Assembly (NCBI GenBank): GCA_035041965.1
Contig: JAPYMA010000379.1
Coordinates: 62,001 to 126,000, forward strand
Length of the DNA stretch: 64,000 nt
DNA from: Anisakis pegreffii
Taxonomy: Eukaryota > Nematoda > Chromadorea > Rhabditida > Anisakidae
Direction: 5' to 3'
This document shows positions 1 through 13,003 of this stretch, in pieces. The notes beneath the pieces were generated by a model. The model searched no databases. It was not told the DNA's origin and was given only the letters and a program-made list of their open reading frames with translations. Position 1 is the stretch's first letter. The number at the start of each line of letters is the position of its first letter. The translations under genes were made by a program, and so were the position numbers.

Positions 1-1330
1 GCTGATTATTGATATTATTATTATTAAAATACACTGACTTGATGAAGCAATAGAGAGCATGCAAAAATTGTTCAATATTTTTGTCAAGACACTTTGACTT
101 TACTGGTCAAAAAAATGAACAACTGATATGTTGAAATATGCTGTGTGATTTCGTAATGTTGTCACTTAATGTCAACTGAAAACGAGTAGTTTGTACATTA
201 TAAAGAGAAATAATAAAGCATCATAGCAAGATTATTAATCATACATACAATTCTCGCTGTTGAGTACATTCTCATGAAAGTACTGCAAATCAACTTGTGA
301 TTATCGTGTGTTCTCCATTCAATTATCGAAGTCTTAACCAATAAATGAATATTTCAGTTTTGGTTGATACCGATGTTTATATCCGTTAATCTCATTTTAA
401 TTCTGCTGTCACGATTGAAAAACTTCAGCGAGTCAAACAGCAACAACTAATGCATGATGTTTAATGCGCACTCCATCACATAATCGTGGGATGTATTTTA
501 ATTGGTTTAGAGGCGCTAAACGTGAGCAGTTAAACATTGTGATATCACATGTGCGGGTTGATCTACCAACGACAAATTACTTGTTAATGAGTCAGACCCA
601 TAGAAATGGAATATGAAATAAGCTGAAGAGTTTTTCGATAACCTGAAGGTTCTAACAAAAATTCCATAGAGATGAATCGTTTATTGTGCATTATTTGTGG
701 AAAAACTGGTGCATGAGTAGGACTTTTCTGTGCCCGAATATTGTGAAGTAATAAAATCTTGAATGATTGTCAAACCCTGAGCGTCGTGATAACGTTTCAA
801 AATATATCTGAAGTTTGTTGAGCAGGACTATCGACTTACTGTAGATCAACTCCTTATAAATGGTCGCAGACCTAATGCTATAGCTTAAAACAAGTTTTTA
901 AAGCATTCATCAGCATAGAGATAAGTAATTCTTGAAGAATTTATCGGTGGATAATTCTCAAATAAGAGTAATCGTTGCAGAGCCTGTGTGCCTTTTCAAT
1001 AGCTGTGATCGGTGGCCACGAAATGAATCGCCTTATTTGGTTCTATGTATATCAATGTAAAACAAGATAACTGCTGAACGATGCGAGTCGATGATTATTG
1101 TAATGATGCCAAAAATACACATCGCAAGAAAGGTTTTCAATTTATTATCACAACTTTTAATCATGATTAATATCGGCATAAAGCACCATTTGCATTCCTT
1201 TAGCAAACACAACAACAAATGACAATAGAAAACAAACTACGAAACAATAAAATTGACTGCGTTTTACTAAGATCAGCAATGTGATAATGGATTGTAATGA
1301 ATATGTGACGAGATTATCAACTATGCGCTA
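1..1330. other. intergenic, no gene seen
   Basis: I find no convincing coding exon here. Reading frames are short and interrupted on both strands, and the only longer one (1033-1218, minus) has no family resemblance. Confidence 0.5.
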
Positions 1331-1991
1331 TTAGCACGGTCGCATGCACGGTATAAGTGGCACACAACAACAGCATCTGGGCACCATAGCTCTGACTATT
1401 CTGACCACAGCTATAATCGGATTCGGACAGCATCCACAACATCCGCAACCACATCCAAATTGTCGTTTTCTGAAAGTTTCATCGCGATCACATTTTTCAA
1501 GGGCTGTTTAGGCTGAAGTCATTCGAATTTTCAGGTGATTCCCATGCTATATTTTCATCATAGAACATTGAAAATTCGTTGAAACTTCAACTGAATCCCG
1601 GAAATATTACTCACAATCAGTCACAAACAGTGTTGCAACTGCAATGAACTGTAGCTAGTGATTGGAATCAAGTTTGGTAAATAAAAGCGTTTCTCGACTA
1701 TTGTTCATGCGTTTTACTAATTCAATTCGAATTTTAACTCCAGCTAATTGGCACGCTTTCTTTAGAAGAGTGCAGAGGGTGAGTGAGTTTCTGCATTCAT
1801 TCAGTGCGTGTGTGTATTTGCCTGAAAACTTCCACTTACGCTCTCAAGTGTGAGAAATCTTGAGGTTGAGCAGCAATTGCGCTTGTTTCTCTCGTTGACA
1901 ACACATCCTCGAAGTTCGGTGCTTCTGAATCGGCCACAACGTAGCTAACAATCACGGTGATGAGCAAAAATAGCAACACTGAGCAGTTCAT
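1331..1991 (-). CDS. secreted Cys-rich peptide precursor (GCGCGCCGCC family)
   Basis: Two exons on the minus strand: 1991-1840 (50 codons plus 2 nt) and 1469-1331 (stop TAA), joined across a 370-bp intron with donor GC|GTAAG and acceptor TTTCAG. Phase 2 matches on both sides. The predicted protein is 96 aa. It starts with a hydrophobic signal peptide (MNCSVLLFLLITVIVSYVVA) and a short acidic pro-region. The split codon gives Ala, followed at once by KR and the Cys-rich part: QFGCGCGCCGCC, a short hydrophobic stretch, then PRCCCC near the C-terminus. Exon 1 plus a basic cleavage site suggests a secreted, processed peptide. The motif GCGCGCCGCC recurs in the gene at 15.4-16.5 kb, so the two are probably paralogous in this part. 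Function is unknown; antimicrobial, cuticular or signalling roles are all possible. The model is by eye; the phase match and shared motif support it. Confidence 0.72.
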
Positions 1992-4900
1992 CTTGAGCAA
2001 TCGCACCTGAATGCAGTTTCTCTCGTCTCATAACTGGATCGCTTATGTTATCAGTTAACAACAGATAGAACACGCATGTATCGTAGACCACAAACGATTC
2101 AACTGAATATCCCGTCATTGAAAATGACTACAACAACATCGTAGCGAACATAGGAGACATATTATATCCGCTTAAGATAGCCTAGGTGAAAGGCAACCTT
2201 TGCAGATGGAGGCAATTACGGGTATAGGTCGAATCAAAGCACTCAAATGAACAGTAACAGTAAAATCCTTCACTCAACCTCCTTCAGTAGGATTCATTAT
2301 CATATTCGAAGCAAAGGAGCTCAGAGAACGCTGAAATTGCATATCTTGTGTTATCGAACTGGATTTGAGGGAGATACAGGGGCAGCAACGATCATTGACC
2401 AGAACAACTAGGATCTTCGAGAGGAAGGCAGTTCTGATTTCCAGTATTGAAGTTTTCCAAGCAGTAAAGAATCCGACCACTTGACAAGGAAGAACGAGAA
2501 CTGCTGATTGATAAATCTGTGATTGAGTTGGGCATTATAAAGTTCATCCGTTGTTTCCGGTTCCTCGCTTGACGCCGACCTCTGAACGTCAATCAAAGAG
2601 CAAAACGGCGATCAATTCATCAAGATGGCCTCCTTAAAACGCACACACCCATAAACATACAGTTTTTATGTACTGGAAGTACGATCGACTGTAGGCGGGA
2701 TTATAGTGCAACGAAATTTTGTCATCATCCTTGAGAAAGAGTGAACTTTTGAAATTTTTTCCGCAGTAAAGTTCATCAGTCAATGAAACTTGATTATCTC
2801 ATCGTTGAAACAGGAACACTTTACAATCGACGATACTTTCGAATTCTGAATCTTGAAATTTGATGCAAATGTGCACTTGCGGAGTGCATTTCAACTCCTT
2901 TATATCTGATCAAAGAAGTGAAGTTCAACAGTGATAGACGTCAGAACGATAAATATTCAGCGATGATTCACGAATCAATTACAAGTTTTTCACGTCCGCG
3001 ACAAATTCATCGCATAGTAACAACAAAATCGCATCGTGCAATTACAATAAAAAAACACAATGCAATTAGTTGGTGTCTAATTGAGATCATTTCAAAATCG
3101 CGCTTCTCAATTGTTGTTTGGGTGTCTATGAAATTTCTCACAGAATGTCTGTCACCGAACATGATATTAATCGAAACCGTCACGAGACACTAATTTGCAT
3201 GACTCAGATTGACGTTAGCTGTCTTGTTAACGCTGAATCAGATTGAAGGACCGTTCGAGTAGCTTCGAGGCTGGTTCCGTCTTGGAATTTGAAAAGTATT
3301 CTAGACAAATGATGCAGCGGAGCCATCGGTCTGATGATCAGGCAATGTAATTGCTGTGATGAAATTGAACTATTCAGATCATTCAATCGATTTACTGGCA
3401 TAATTCAAGCGTATGATTAACCTATTCATTTTTTGCAAAGCACTATTGTTGGGATGTCACCTTGAAAAATTCCAATGAAACGATCACAAACATTGATTCA
3501 GAGATTTGTCAGCAACCAACTGTTCACCGAACTGTTTATCTGGTTTCACTACTGTTTACAACGAAAGAATTTCAGTGCAGAGTAAAATACAAGCCCTAGA
3601 AACTTCTTTCCTCATTCATCACAATCAGCCGAATGAATCATTTTATTCACTTCAACTCTCACCGATATTATGCTGGTATTTTTCTGCTCATAGCGAAATT
3701 CCTCAAATAATTCCAATAAACGTTACCACAAACTCAGCTCGTATACATTACAGAAAGAATGAACAGAACATTCAATTGCAACAAGCTTCGCAACTTCGAT
3801 CGCATCAGTACAGATTTTTGACAATAATCGATAGATTTCCAAAAAAAGCAAATGATGTGAATTTGAATGAAGATTCAGAAAAAGTCCTTCGAAACTTGAG
3901 CAGACTCCCAATTTATTCAGTTGTCTGTTGGAGGGGATGTGAAAAAAAATCAGATTCTAAAGAATATCAAGATCGCACGTACTATTTTCCAACTTCTTCT
4001 CCTTTTTGACGGCTGACTGGTCAAATATCTATCAAATAAACGAATTCCTCAATTAATTCCCTGAAGTCTTTTTCACGACTTGTTGAGAAATAGTAGCATG
4101 TACGTGTATGTCTCTATGTGCTTCATGTCGAATCAATCAAAATGTGATTATCATATGCCTGAATGAAGTCTCAATAAGATAATATACGAACGCGCTTAAC
4201 CGAACGATTGACGTTCAAAATTAAGCCGATAATGAATTTAATGAGTTTCGACTCGTGCATTGAGCTATACCTGACATCACATTGGGAATTGGTTTGGTGC
4301 TGTTCTGAGAAGCCAGCTTAATCATTCACGTCTCAATGAATAACGGAACAAGTGAGATATAGTATCCATTCTAAAAGTCATGAGGTCATGAAAGCCGATC
4401 GTATGAAATCATTTTATGATTCTAATGCGCAACTGAACACGTCGCTTATGGACACTTGGCATTCGGACATTTGACCTATTGGACATCCGGCCTATGGGTA
4501 TTCTGCCTATAAGATATTTAGCCAGTGGAAAGTTGACCTAGTAAACACCTAAGTTAGCGAAAACTTCGCTAAAATCATCAGGTTCATACAAATGATTGGT
4601 AATCCGGGGGTGCCTATACCAAAAAATTAACCAGAGCGAGAAGAAGTGGAATTTCAAATCCTTGGGACCGTAACTGGGAAATTGAAATGAGTATCTGGGA
4701 ATATCTTTTTGTTGCGGTTTAAATATCATTCAATTTACATCGATCCGTCAGGCATTCTGTAGCAATTTTCTTAAAAATTCCAGTCAATTTTCAACTGATA
4801 TGCAGTATGACCTTGAAAAAATACCCTGCAGAGTTGCGCAGTTGGACACAAGTCTGCTTGTTCTTGTTTACATACTGCTAATGTTAGACTGAAAATTGAA

Positions 4901-6649
4901 CGTCGGATCAAACGAGCATGTAGGCGATCAGTGAGCAGGAGAACAACGTTGATGACGCAACGTTGTGATTAAGGACTGTAATCGAAACGTTTTGACAGGA
5001 AACGATGAGGAATTTCATGACATTTCAAAAAAAAAACTCCCGATTTGTTATGTGATATGACAACTCAAATGGTTTTTTTCCTGCGCAGTCAAACTAAATA
5101 ATTGATCATATCACCTGACAGAATAAGAAAATTTACAAAATAACCGACGAAACCACTTGAATTTGATGCCCACCCAAGACTAAAGAGCAATTTCATTCAT
5201 TTTTCGGTTTTCTTCGTTGATATCAACTCCTGGTTGAATGTCTATCAGTTAGCTTCCACCATTTCTATGCACATGCTTATTTTCGCGGAGTGTTCAGTTC
5301 CTTAAGTTTCAGTTCAATGGGTAAAATGTCCAGTACGCTGAATACCCAGTAGGCCATGTGTCCAACATGCCCACTGTCCTTGCGCCAACTATCCATAGGT
5401 GAAACCTCCGAGTAGCATAACAAGATGCGACAAATGGTAACGAACAAGTGCTAAATGAGTTCAGTAAACAATTGTAATATGAATGATCATTTCACAACCG
5501 AGTGCAATTTTAGCATTTTAATGTAAAGTTCCGTTAAGGGCACTCATTAATCATGTTAACATTCTAACATTCGCGTGCCGTATACGCATTTTTTCTCACA
5601 CATTTATGTAATATCACACCGACTGTTGGTCTTTGATGCGGTTTTCAGGGAGAATTGCGTGAAACGAACGATGGAAGTTTACATTCTCGAGTTTACAACC
5701 GGTTGGATTGCGTGTACTCTTGATGGATTTGATGAACACACTATTCGAATGCAATGTGCAAAGTGGAAATTTTGACAGTGATATATTATACTTGTAATTA
5801 TGATAAATTGTAATCTGTTGTAATGAAGTGTACGAAACTGCCACAGAGAATACAATGTTTATTGCTTCAAAATCGAGCATTCCAAGAAATTCGATTGAAC
5901 AGTTGAATAATAATGCAAAAAGTAAGCATTCACTTAAGCTGAAACTTCACATTAACAATTCCCACATCCGAACCACTTTTTCAAACATTCCATGTCCATT
6001 TTTTCGACAAACGACGCCAACGTTGACCAAAACGATTGAAACCATCGCTATTTGACCTCATCAATGGAGGTATAGCTGAACGTTTCTCGTAGCTGCTGAA
6101 AATTGAATCCGTACAAAAATTGAATCCTAAAAACTTACAGACTCCATTCTATCGGCCAGAGGATGAACTGAAGTCTGAAAATGACTAACCATTTATTTGA
6201 GTCATTTACACGAGAATTTGTTAATAGAATCATTCCAGCAGATGCATTTTTTGAGCAAATTACCCTTTCGGAAAGAAAAAGAGCTTCCTTATGACACTGT
6301 TACTTTCTTGACACCGTATATGGTTAGTCAATACATTGGTTCCACTTGAAGATCACCAAAAAGTTTAGGTTTGTCAAAGTAATCTCGTGTTGTTGCGAAA
6401 TTCCTTTCCCTCTTTATTGAAATTACAGACGAGAGATCGAGTTTTTAATTTTGATTGCTTGTTTCTCACGATAAAACAACGCATCACAGTTCAGTTTGAT
6501 TTATTTGATGAGTGTGTTCCTCTGTCAAAAACAATGGCAAATCAACGTTGAAATCAACGAAAACCGAACATTACAATACTTTTCCTGAACATGTCATGCT
6601 TTCTGGCAATACGACAGTATAAGCGAAAGCACTGTGTCTTTGAAATTTT
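1992..6649. other. intergenic, no supported gene
   Basis: No exon pair with matching splice phases was found. The longest frame (3506-4009, plus, 167 codons) opens only with TTG and shows no domain. Nothing else is recognisable. Confidence 0.4.
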
Positions 6650-6850
6650 TCAGTACTGTGCATACGAATTCTTCAAGCGTTTCATCCTGTATCAGTTGTC
6701 TCGCAGACCATATGAATGAATCATTTACCTGAACGGCATTTCATCATCCATATAAAAAGGATCCTCGAAAAGGAAAACGTCGGCTGCAACGAACATCGTC
6801 AAGTTGACAACACATAAAAATAGCAATGCAGTGTGAATTACTCGAACCAT
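6650..6850 (-). CDS. small secreted peptide precursor with RMKR site
   Basis: Two exons: 6850-6729 and 6686-6650 (stop TGA), separated by a 42-bp intron (donor AG|GTAAATG, acceptor ATACAG). Phase 2 fits on both sides. The product is 52 aa: a signal peptide (start MVRVIHTALLFLCVVNL), an acidic spacer (residues ~24-38), then the junction FRMKR followed by only eight residues, LKNSYAQY. The layout is that of the other precursors in this cluster: signal exon, phase-2 intron, basic site, mature part. The very short mature peptide recalls neuropeptide-like precursors, but there is no Gly for amidation and no recognised family motif. The size means chance cannot be excluded. Support comes from the in-phase splice sites and the recurring architecture. 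Confidence 0.58.
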
Positions 6851-8984
6851 TTTTAAGAAAACACCTGAAATACGCTATTTTACACGCTGTTCAACACCTT
6901 AAAACGAAATGTTCATTGATGCGCGGAACAGATCTTGAAACGAGATCGCAACTGATCATTCTAGTGTCATGTGATCAGCTGTTGATTGAGTAGCAGTAAT
7001 TGATGAATGAGTGAATATGAATAGCATGTTTACGGTAATTGATAGTAAACATTTCTCTCTAATTTTGCAATTCTGAATGCAACAAATAGATGGTGTTTCC
7101 ACGGGCTTCGTGAAATTGGTAACGGTGAATTCAGTGTGAGAGTCGGATGTTCCGACGCAACAGGTGACAGCATAATTTATCTGAGTACTGATAATCGTTA
7201 GAAATTAGGATTTTCGAAAAAATATCAATATCAAAAGCTTATGAAGTGTTATAATGTTCAGTAATCGTCAGTCGAAATGTAAATTAGGTCTAGGATTCTG
7301 ACGAAATTGCTCTAGATGAATGCTATTAGATATAGCACTGATGATTGCAATTAGGATGACTGCGATGAATATGCATTCATAGCAGACAACACGCTATGTT
7401 GCATGCAACAAACATGCTCGATGCTTACATCTTACAATCACGTAAGATACTTCTGTTCCCTGTCTTGTCTATTCCCACAGATCAGCTGGAATGAGGTGAT
7501 CGAATCCTTTAATAGACAACTCCTTAAATGGAGCTTTAATTTTGATTAGCTTTTGCAACGAACACATCTGGTTGATGTGAAGATTAAAATCGCTTGCGTT
7601 GATAGGCAGGTAGTACATGCGCTGATTGGGAATATTTGTTACATGTACAGCCTTTCGGCTTGACCATCGCAGTAAAATTTTAAGAATCTTATCTTTCGCG
7701 ACGAATTTCCTTCTAGATAATATTACATGACTAAAATCATGTATAATACATGACTTTAGATAATATTACATGATATTCATTTGTTGATGAAATTAATTTT
7801 TGTGTTTCTGAAAAGGAAGCCGACCAAGTTCGTTAGCAAATGAAAATTGAACTCACAACATGTTCTATTCTTCGCCAATTGTTCTCACTGATTACCAATT
7901 CGGCATAGAAAAATCAGCACCGAAATTGCAAGAAAGCAACGAAAGCTGATCAAACTGTGGTATGAACAGAACGAAAAATTTGCACAACTAGTCTGGAGTG
8001 AAGTCACGTTGACGAAATAAGAAGAATCATCATCAAGACTGTTGATTGATGGATCGCTGAACGTCCAACACTACTAACTCAAAAGTAGTAGTCGCCTAAT
8101 GAAAGTTTCAGAGTTTTAAGTCTGAAAAAGATAATTTTCAATAATGAACTATCAGCGAGGAATATCTTCCTGTGCGATTGAACGATGACCTCCCATTTAT
8201 CCAGTTATATCTCGTTGCGTTGTTTGCAAAGTATTAGTAAGAGATGGCGACGGCGACGACTGCGCTATACGGATGGAGCAGGATAATGTGGAGATAGACA
8301 AGGGAACTGATGGATTGGTTGGTGATTAGCTTGGTTAGTCTAGAAAGGTGATGCGTGAACTCGGAGAAGAATTCAATTATGAATACTTGTCAGTGAGTGG
8401 TTGAATTCAAGCGATATCACGCTGTTGACAAGCTAGACGCTAAGTAATTGTCACGCTAAGTCATAAAGCGTCACTAAGAGACCAATTAATTGGTCGTTCC
8501 ATGAAGTGAACGTTTGAAACGAGACATTCCTCACATTTTCAAGCAACAATTGATGCCTAATGAGCTGATGGAAAAATCCGAAATGAACTCACCACAGTTT
8601 ATGTCCGTGAAAAATGCAATTTTTCTCAACGGAAATAGTTTTTTGATGGAAGTTAGCAATGCGGAATCCATACAATTGTCAACGGATATTAAAGAAATCG
8701 CTAGAGCAAGTCACGGAATGTTCAGTCTCCACATTAATGTTTTCTAACATTGACGTTGTTAATGAATTCATGTGCTCGTGCTTCATGCACTCAAGCTTTC
8801 TGTAATTGAAATCGACAAAGAAGTATTTTCCAAGAAGCAAACTTGATTAAGGTAACCTGGCAGTGCTGACAGCTGCTCGTCACGCTGGTGCATTCCTAAA
8901 AGTTTTAGTGATTGAACACGACAAAAACGCGATGTTCGCATTTTGATGAGAAATTTTCGAAAAATGAGCCAGAACAAGTTTTGC
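6851..8984. other. intergenic, no gene seen
   Basis: No supported exon. Around 7700-7790 there are two direct copies of TAGATAATATTACATGA with a small inverted repeat between them. The 8514-8747 plus frame starts with TTG and is not credible as a gene. Confidence 0.4.
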
Positions 8985-10210
8985 TCGCTATGGATGTGTG
9001 CGTGATCGAGTCATTGTTGCGATGTCGATTTATCAGAATTTCACCACTCGAATGAATTCAGGCAATGCAATTTAAACAGCTAACTCACGATATCTTTCGA
9101 ATTGCGAAAAAAGCACAACGTATTACTTTTTTGGTAAGGTGTAGGTTTTACCTTCTCCTTAATGTCAGAACGATTTACTGCATGAGCATTTCGAATAGGA
9201 CATTTCTATTTCTGTAATATGAGTTATATTGAGGTGAATCGATCAGCTCCGTGACGGACGCAAAAAATTATATCAATAGCAAAGCCCCGAAGCTCGGAAT
9301 TCAGCTTAAATGCAAATCGCATCTGCGTATAAGAACTCGTTTTCAAATAAAAGAACTCGTAGTCGCCACAAAATTCGTCTATTTTTGAGTCTCATGTGAC
9401 CAAATTACTTTTGGACTATTGAATGTTAGTGGGAATAACATTGAGATCACAGCACATCCTCCTCAATTATCATCACATCATTGAAAATGCACAAATGAAT
9501 GCTCAATGAAGTGTTCCGTCTACGAGACAACATTTCCAATTCCAATTTTCTCGCATTAATAAACTGAGGCGATATTCAACTCATTAACAATATTGCCTAC
9601 GAATCATAATTCTATTTAATAAATGGGCATTCAGGTGGAAAGAACATCCAACTTTCTTGATAGACTCGTCAAGAAATTTGATAATTTATGCAGGGTAGTT
9701 TTGAAGTGATGCATTTAAAATAGTTTCCTGGAAGCAAGACAATACTGCCATATTGTGCACTCAAATCAAAACTGTCACTACTCGTAAACCAGACGATCGT
9801 TCATCGAGCCGCCAGACATGTAAAATTCATTGAATTTATCCCTCTGATCCACATAATTTTATCATATCTTCTTAATTCCCTTCTGACTTTGCAGTGAATT
9901 CATATAAATTGTTTTATGCTTTCAATTGAAGTCATCAAAGTTGGATAACAGCTACTACGATGTTTCCGTGGCATGTTGCCGTGCATGTCCTTTTGTTATC
10001 ACTTACGCAATTCACAGAAACCTTACTTCATCATTCTCTAAAAATACAAAAGTATGCATCTCACCAAAAAAGTAATTCGTTGTGTTTTTTTGTCAATTCG
10101 AAAGATGTCATGAGTTAACTGTTTAAGTTGCATTGCCTGAATTCATTCGAGTGGTAAAATTCTGATAGATCGAGATCGCAACAATAACCCGACCACATAC
10201 CACCTTTCGT
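8985..10210. repeat. inverted-repeat element, arms about 150 bp
   Basis: The sequence at about 8990-9155 reappears as its diverged reverse complement at about 10055-10205. Both arms contain GAATTCAGGCAATGCAA or its complement, plus an ACTTTTTTGGT stretch. The arms enclose ~900 bp with no recognisable coding region. This looks like an old non-autonomous foldback or DNA-transposon copy. Part of the right arm and its flank also resembles 19600-19840. Confidence 0.6.
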
Positions 10211-10360
10211 TCTAATCTTTAATTTTTTTGCTGTTCAAACTTGAAAGGTTTCACTAATTCATTCAAAAATGTTTGAAATAAGATGTCTTCGTTGGTTTTG
10301 GGTCTTCTAACTAACTAAGCAGTGAGGATGACTTGAATGAAGTGCTTCTTGAAGGAAATT
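10120..10360 (+). repeat. dispersed repeat, copy 1 (partner at 19.6 kb)
   Basis: This segment aligns in direct orientation, with clear divergence, to about 19600-19840. Shared landmarks are GAGTGGTAAAA, CATCGCAACAAT or close variants, and GGTTTTGGGTCTT/GGTTCAGGGTCTT. It overlaps the right arm of the inverted repeat just upstream. No coding potential is evident. Confidence 0.5.
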
Positions 10361-10874
10361 CATTTGCCGAAGGCGTACAAGTCAATTGCTCATTGTTTTC
10401 TTACATTAACTATTAGGAAATTTTTGCGAATTGCAAACTGAGTGAATGATATTGAGCAGTCATATTTGACGAAGATGAGCAAAATATCGCGATTATTAGC
10501 TTGTTAGCATTAACACCAATTGCTCTGCATTAGAAAATATGCCTCGATTAATTTGTGAGAACCAATTTTACATTGTATTTATCTTACGTTGCATGAGTAA
10601 GTTGCATGAGTCTTCGAATCGATCTGATGATGATCTACGAGTATTGATGCCGAGCAAACAGATTTAAAGTATTTATTGCTTCTGGATATAGGAGGAGGAG
10701 GATATAAACTGACATCAGATACACGAGAATGTTTATGAATTAAAACATTAAACAGTCAACAAGAGGCAATAGCCGTTTTGAAGATTTTCTGCAAGTGATA
10801 GAAATTCAAAAATATCTATCGTATTTATGTGATGACTGGATGCATGGAGCATTTCGAAGCCGTAGAAGAATGTT

Positions 10875-13003
10875 TTAGTGGGAATGTGAGAATGAAGAAC
10901 GCACAACGCGGTCAGCAAGTGCTTGGCATGGCCTGACGTTACAGGGGACTATCTTGCGGAATACATCCAACTGAAAATTTATTTTATGTTGAATCTGGTC
11001 TCATCAATGCACTTCATAAACTATCACTAACACTGCGGAAAAACTTAGGAAAGAAACACTGGAAAATATAATCTGCTTCAAGGTCATTTCAATGATGTTT
11101 TTTGACATGTGGTTATGTACCTGATCGGCGGAAACGTAGATGGGTGTTTTGAAGACAGTCCACACAACACATTCCGTATAAGGCGGGGTTGTTAGCGAGC
11201 CCAGATACGTGTAGAAATCACGAGTCTCTTGAACACCACGATTAAATTTGTGAAGCTGAGATTTTTGTGATCATCAACGGTCAAATGCAAACAGCATTGG
11301 AACAACGTTAAAAATCAGCAATTCCTCAATTTCAGCGACTAATCGCAGTAAAGAAGCTTTTCTTATGCTGAATCATGCACAGTCACTATTGTTCGTCATT
11401 AAATCTTCTAACGCAACCAACTGAAGTCGATTTCATGTGTTCGTAGTATTTGATCAGTCATCTAAACAGTATGTTCATGCAGAACTTCAAAACCTGGCTG
11501 CGGAAGAAGGTGCTCAATGGAGAACTTGTTGGGCATCTCGACCGTCGATTTCGTCTCGAATGCTTCTTCAATGCACTTCACCAATAATTCATAATGTGAA
11601 TTTGTGGTACCACCTTCCTGAATAAATTATATACTCATTATAGCAAGGCATTTGCTCCTTTATCTGGTAATGGAACACCCATAAACGAATATGTGAGCGA
11701 TACCTTTAAGAGTACACCGATCACCGCCAGACCATCGCCTTTTTCAACTGCTTGATCGACCGTTTCATAACGAGTGTTCCAGAACACGAAATGTACCTGA
11801 ACGATTCGTATTGTGCCTGAGATAAGTATGATGCGCGATTGCATCACTTTAAAAGCATGATATTCTCAGTGCAACGCTCAAGATGACTCAAGCAAAAGGT
11901 GTTATTCAATAAGATTGTCACTTAAGAAGAATGCAGAAATGACTTTCAGTGTTTGTGCTTCTCACCTCAGCGCTTGTCGGTTTTCCATCAATTTTATGCT
12001 CAGAGCCATACGCTTGATTCGGTCCCCAGTGTGCGTGAAACTGTAGCAGTTTGTAAGCGGAACCAAGATGCTCACCCAACAAATCTGAACACTTCTTCAC
12101 TAAATAAGCGGGCAGGCACATAAAAACTATGAAATATGGAAAGAAACAAAAGTGATTTTCATCGAAGAAATGCTCTAAAAAACGCCTAATGGATTTTGCT
12201 CCCTTCTTTTGAGATCATCAACTAGTGATCGTAAGATGGCATCGAAAATGTGAAAAAAAAAGATTGAGACACTAATTAATCCTAACATGTCTCAGTTGTA
12301 CTTAAGAAACTGGAAAAATGCTTTGTTTTTCTTCTAAAAGGAATTTCATCAGTCGACAATGACAACGCGGTGGCACTGAGCAAAACCAGAAATGAACTTG
12401 ACGTCAGCGAATAGAATTATTGAGGGTGATTAGTGGCATCATACGTGTTTGGCAATCGTTTTTCACGTTCACCATCCAGCCACGTTCACTTGTGCTCACG
12501 TGAGTACAGTCGCCAGGGGTGTACTTGATACGAATCGATGAGACCTTTAATGATAAGATTTTTTGTCGAAGTCCGAATATATCTCATACAACAATGATTA
12601 TAATTCATTGAATTTGAAGGTCATTTGCATTCGAACGAATCAATTTCATACTGTGAAATATCTGAATTTGAACAAATCAAGAGCGAAGAAGAAACCTTGC
12701 AGCAGCTTGGATCATGTTGCACATCACCACTTCTAATGTCAATCGGTGATTGTCTCGGTGTGATCAGCACTGAAATACAACAATCAAATTCCAATCACAA
12801 CATCTCTGAGACTATTGAACAAATGATGGATTGTGGTCATGAAACAAATTAATGACGATATTTTAGAGTTTATTCAAATTGATTGAGTCGTAAGAGTTTT
12901 TTGTATTCATTTCTGATAGTTCCAAAATACGATTGCTCTCTATCTCATTAAAACTAGGCATTTTCGAGTGCTTAAAAAAGTGCTTACAACTTCCATCAGA
13001 CAT
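10875..13003 (-). CDS. alpha-carbonic anhydrase
   Basis: Catalyses reversible hydration of CO2 to bicarbonate. Exons on the minus strand: 12988-13003 (tentative), 12696-12769, 12445-12544, 11966-12084, 11704-11796, 11494-11617, 11121-11227 and 10875-10970 (stop TAA). All junction phases agree, giving about 242 aa. Family landmarks appear in order: RQSPIDI; QFHAHWG (zinc ligands, His94/96 by CA II numbering); GSEHKIDG (Glu106); AEVHFVFWN (Glu117, third zinc ligand His119); [17 protein letters not shown] (Thr199/200); and RVVRSSF at the end. Position 64, normally the proton-shuttle His, appears to be Arg (SERGWMVNV), so turnover may be slow. The N-terminus is uncertain: the proposed five-codon first exon lacks the usual WGY..GP..W segment, so an upstream exon may be missing. 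Acceptors at 12545 and 11228 end in AAG rather than CAG. No signal peptide is visible. Confidence 0.93.

Noticed and set aside
3506..4009. 167-codon plus-strand frame
   Set aside because: It opens only from TTG, has no domain or splice context, and its composition looks like translated AT-rich spacer.
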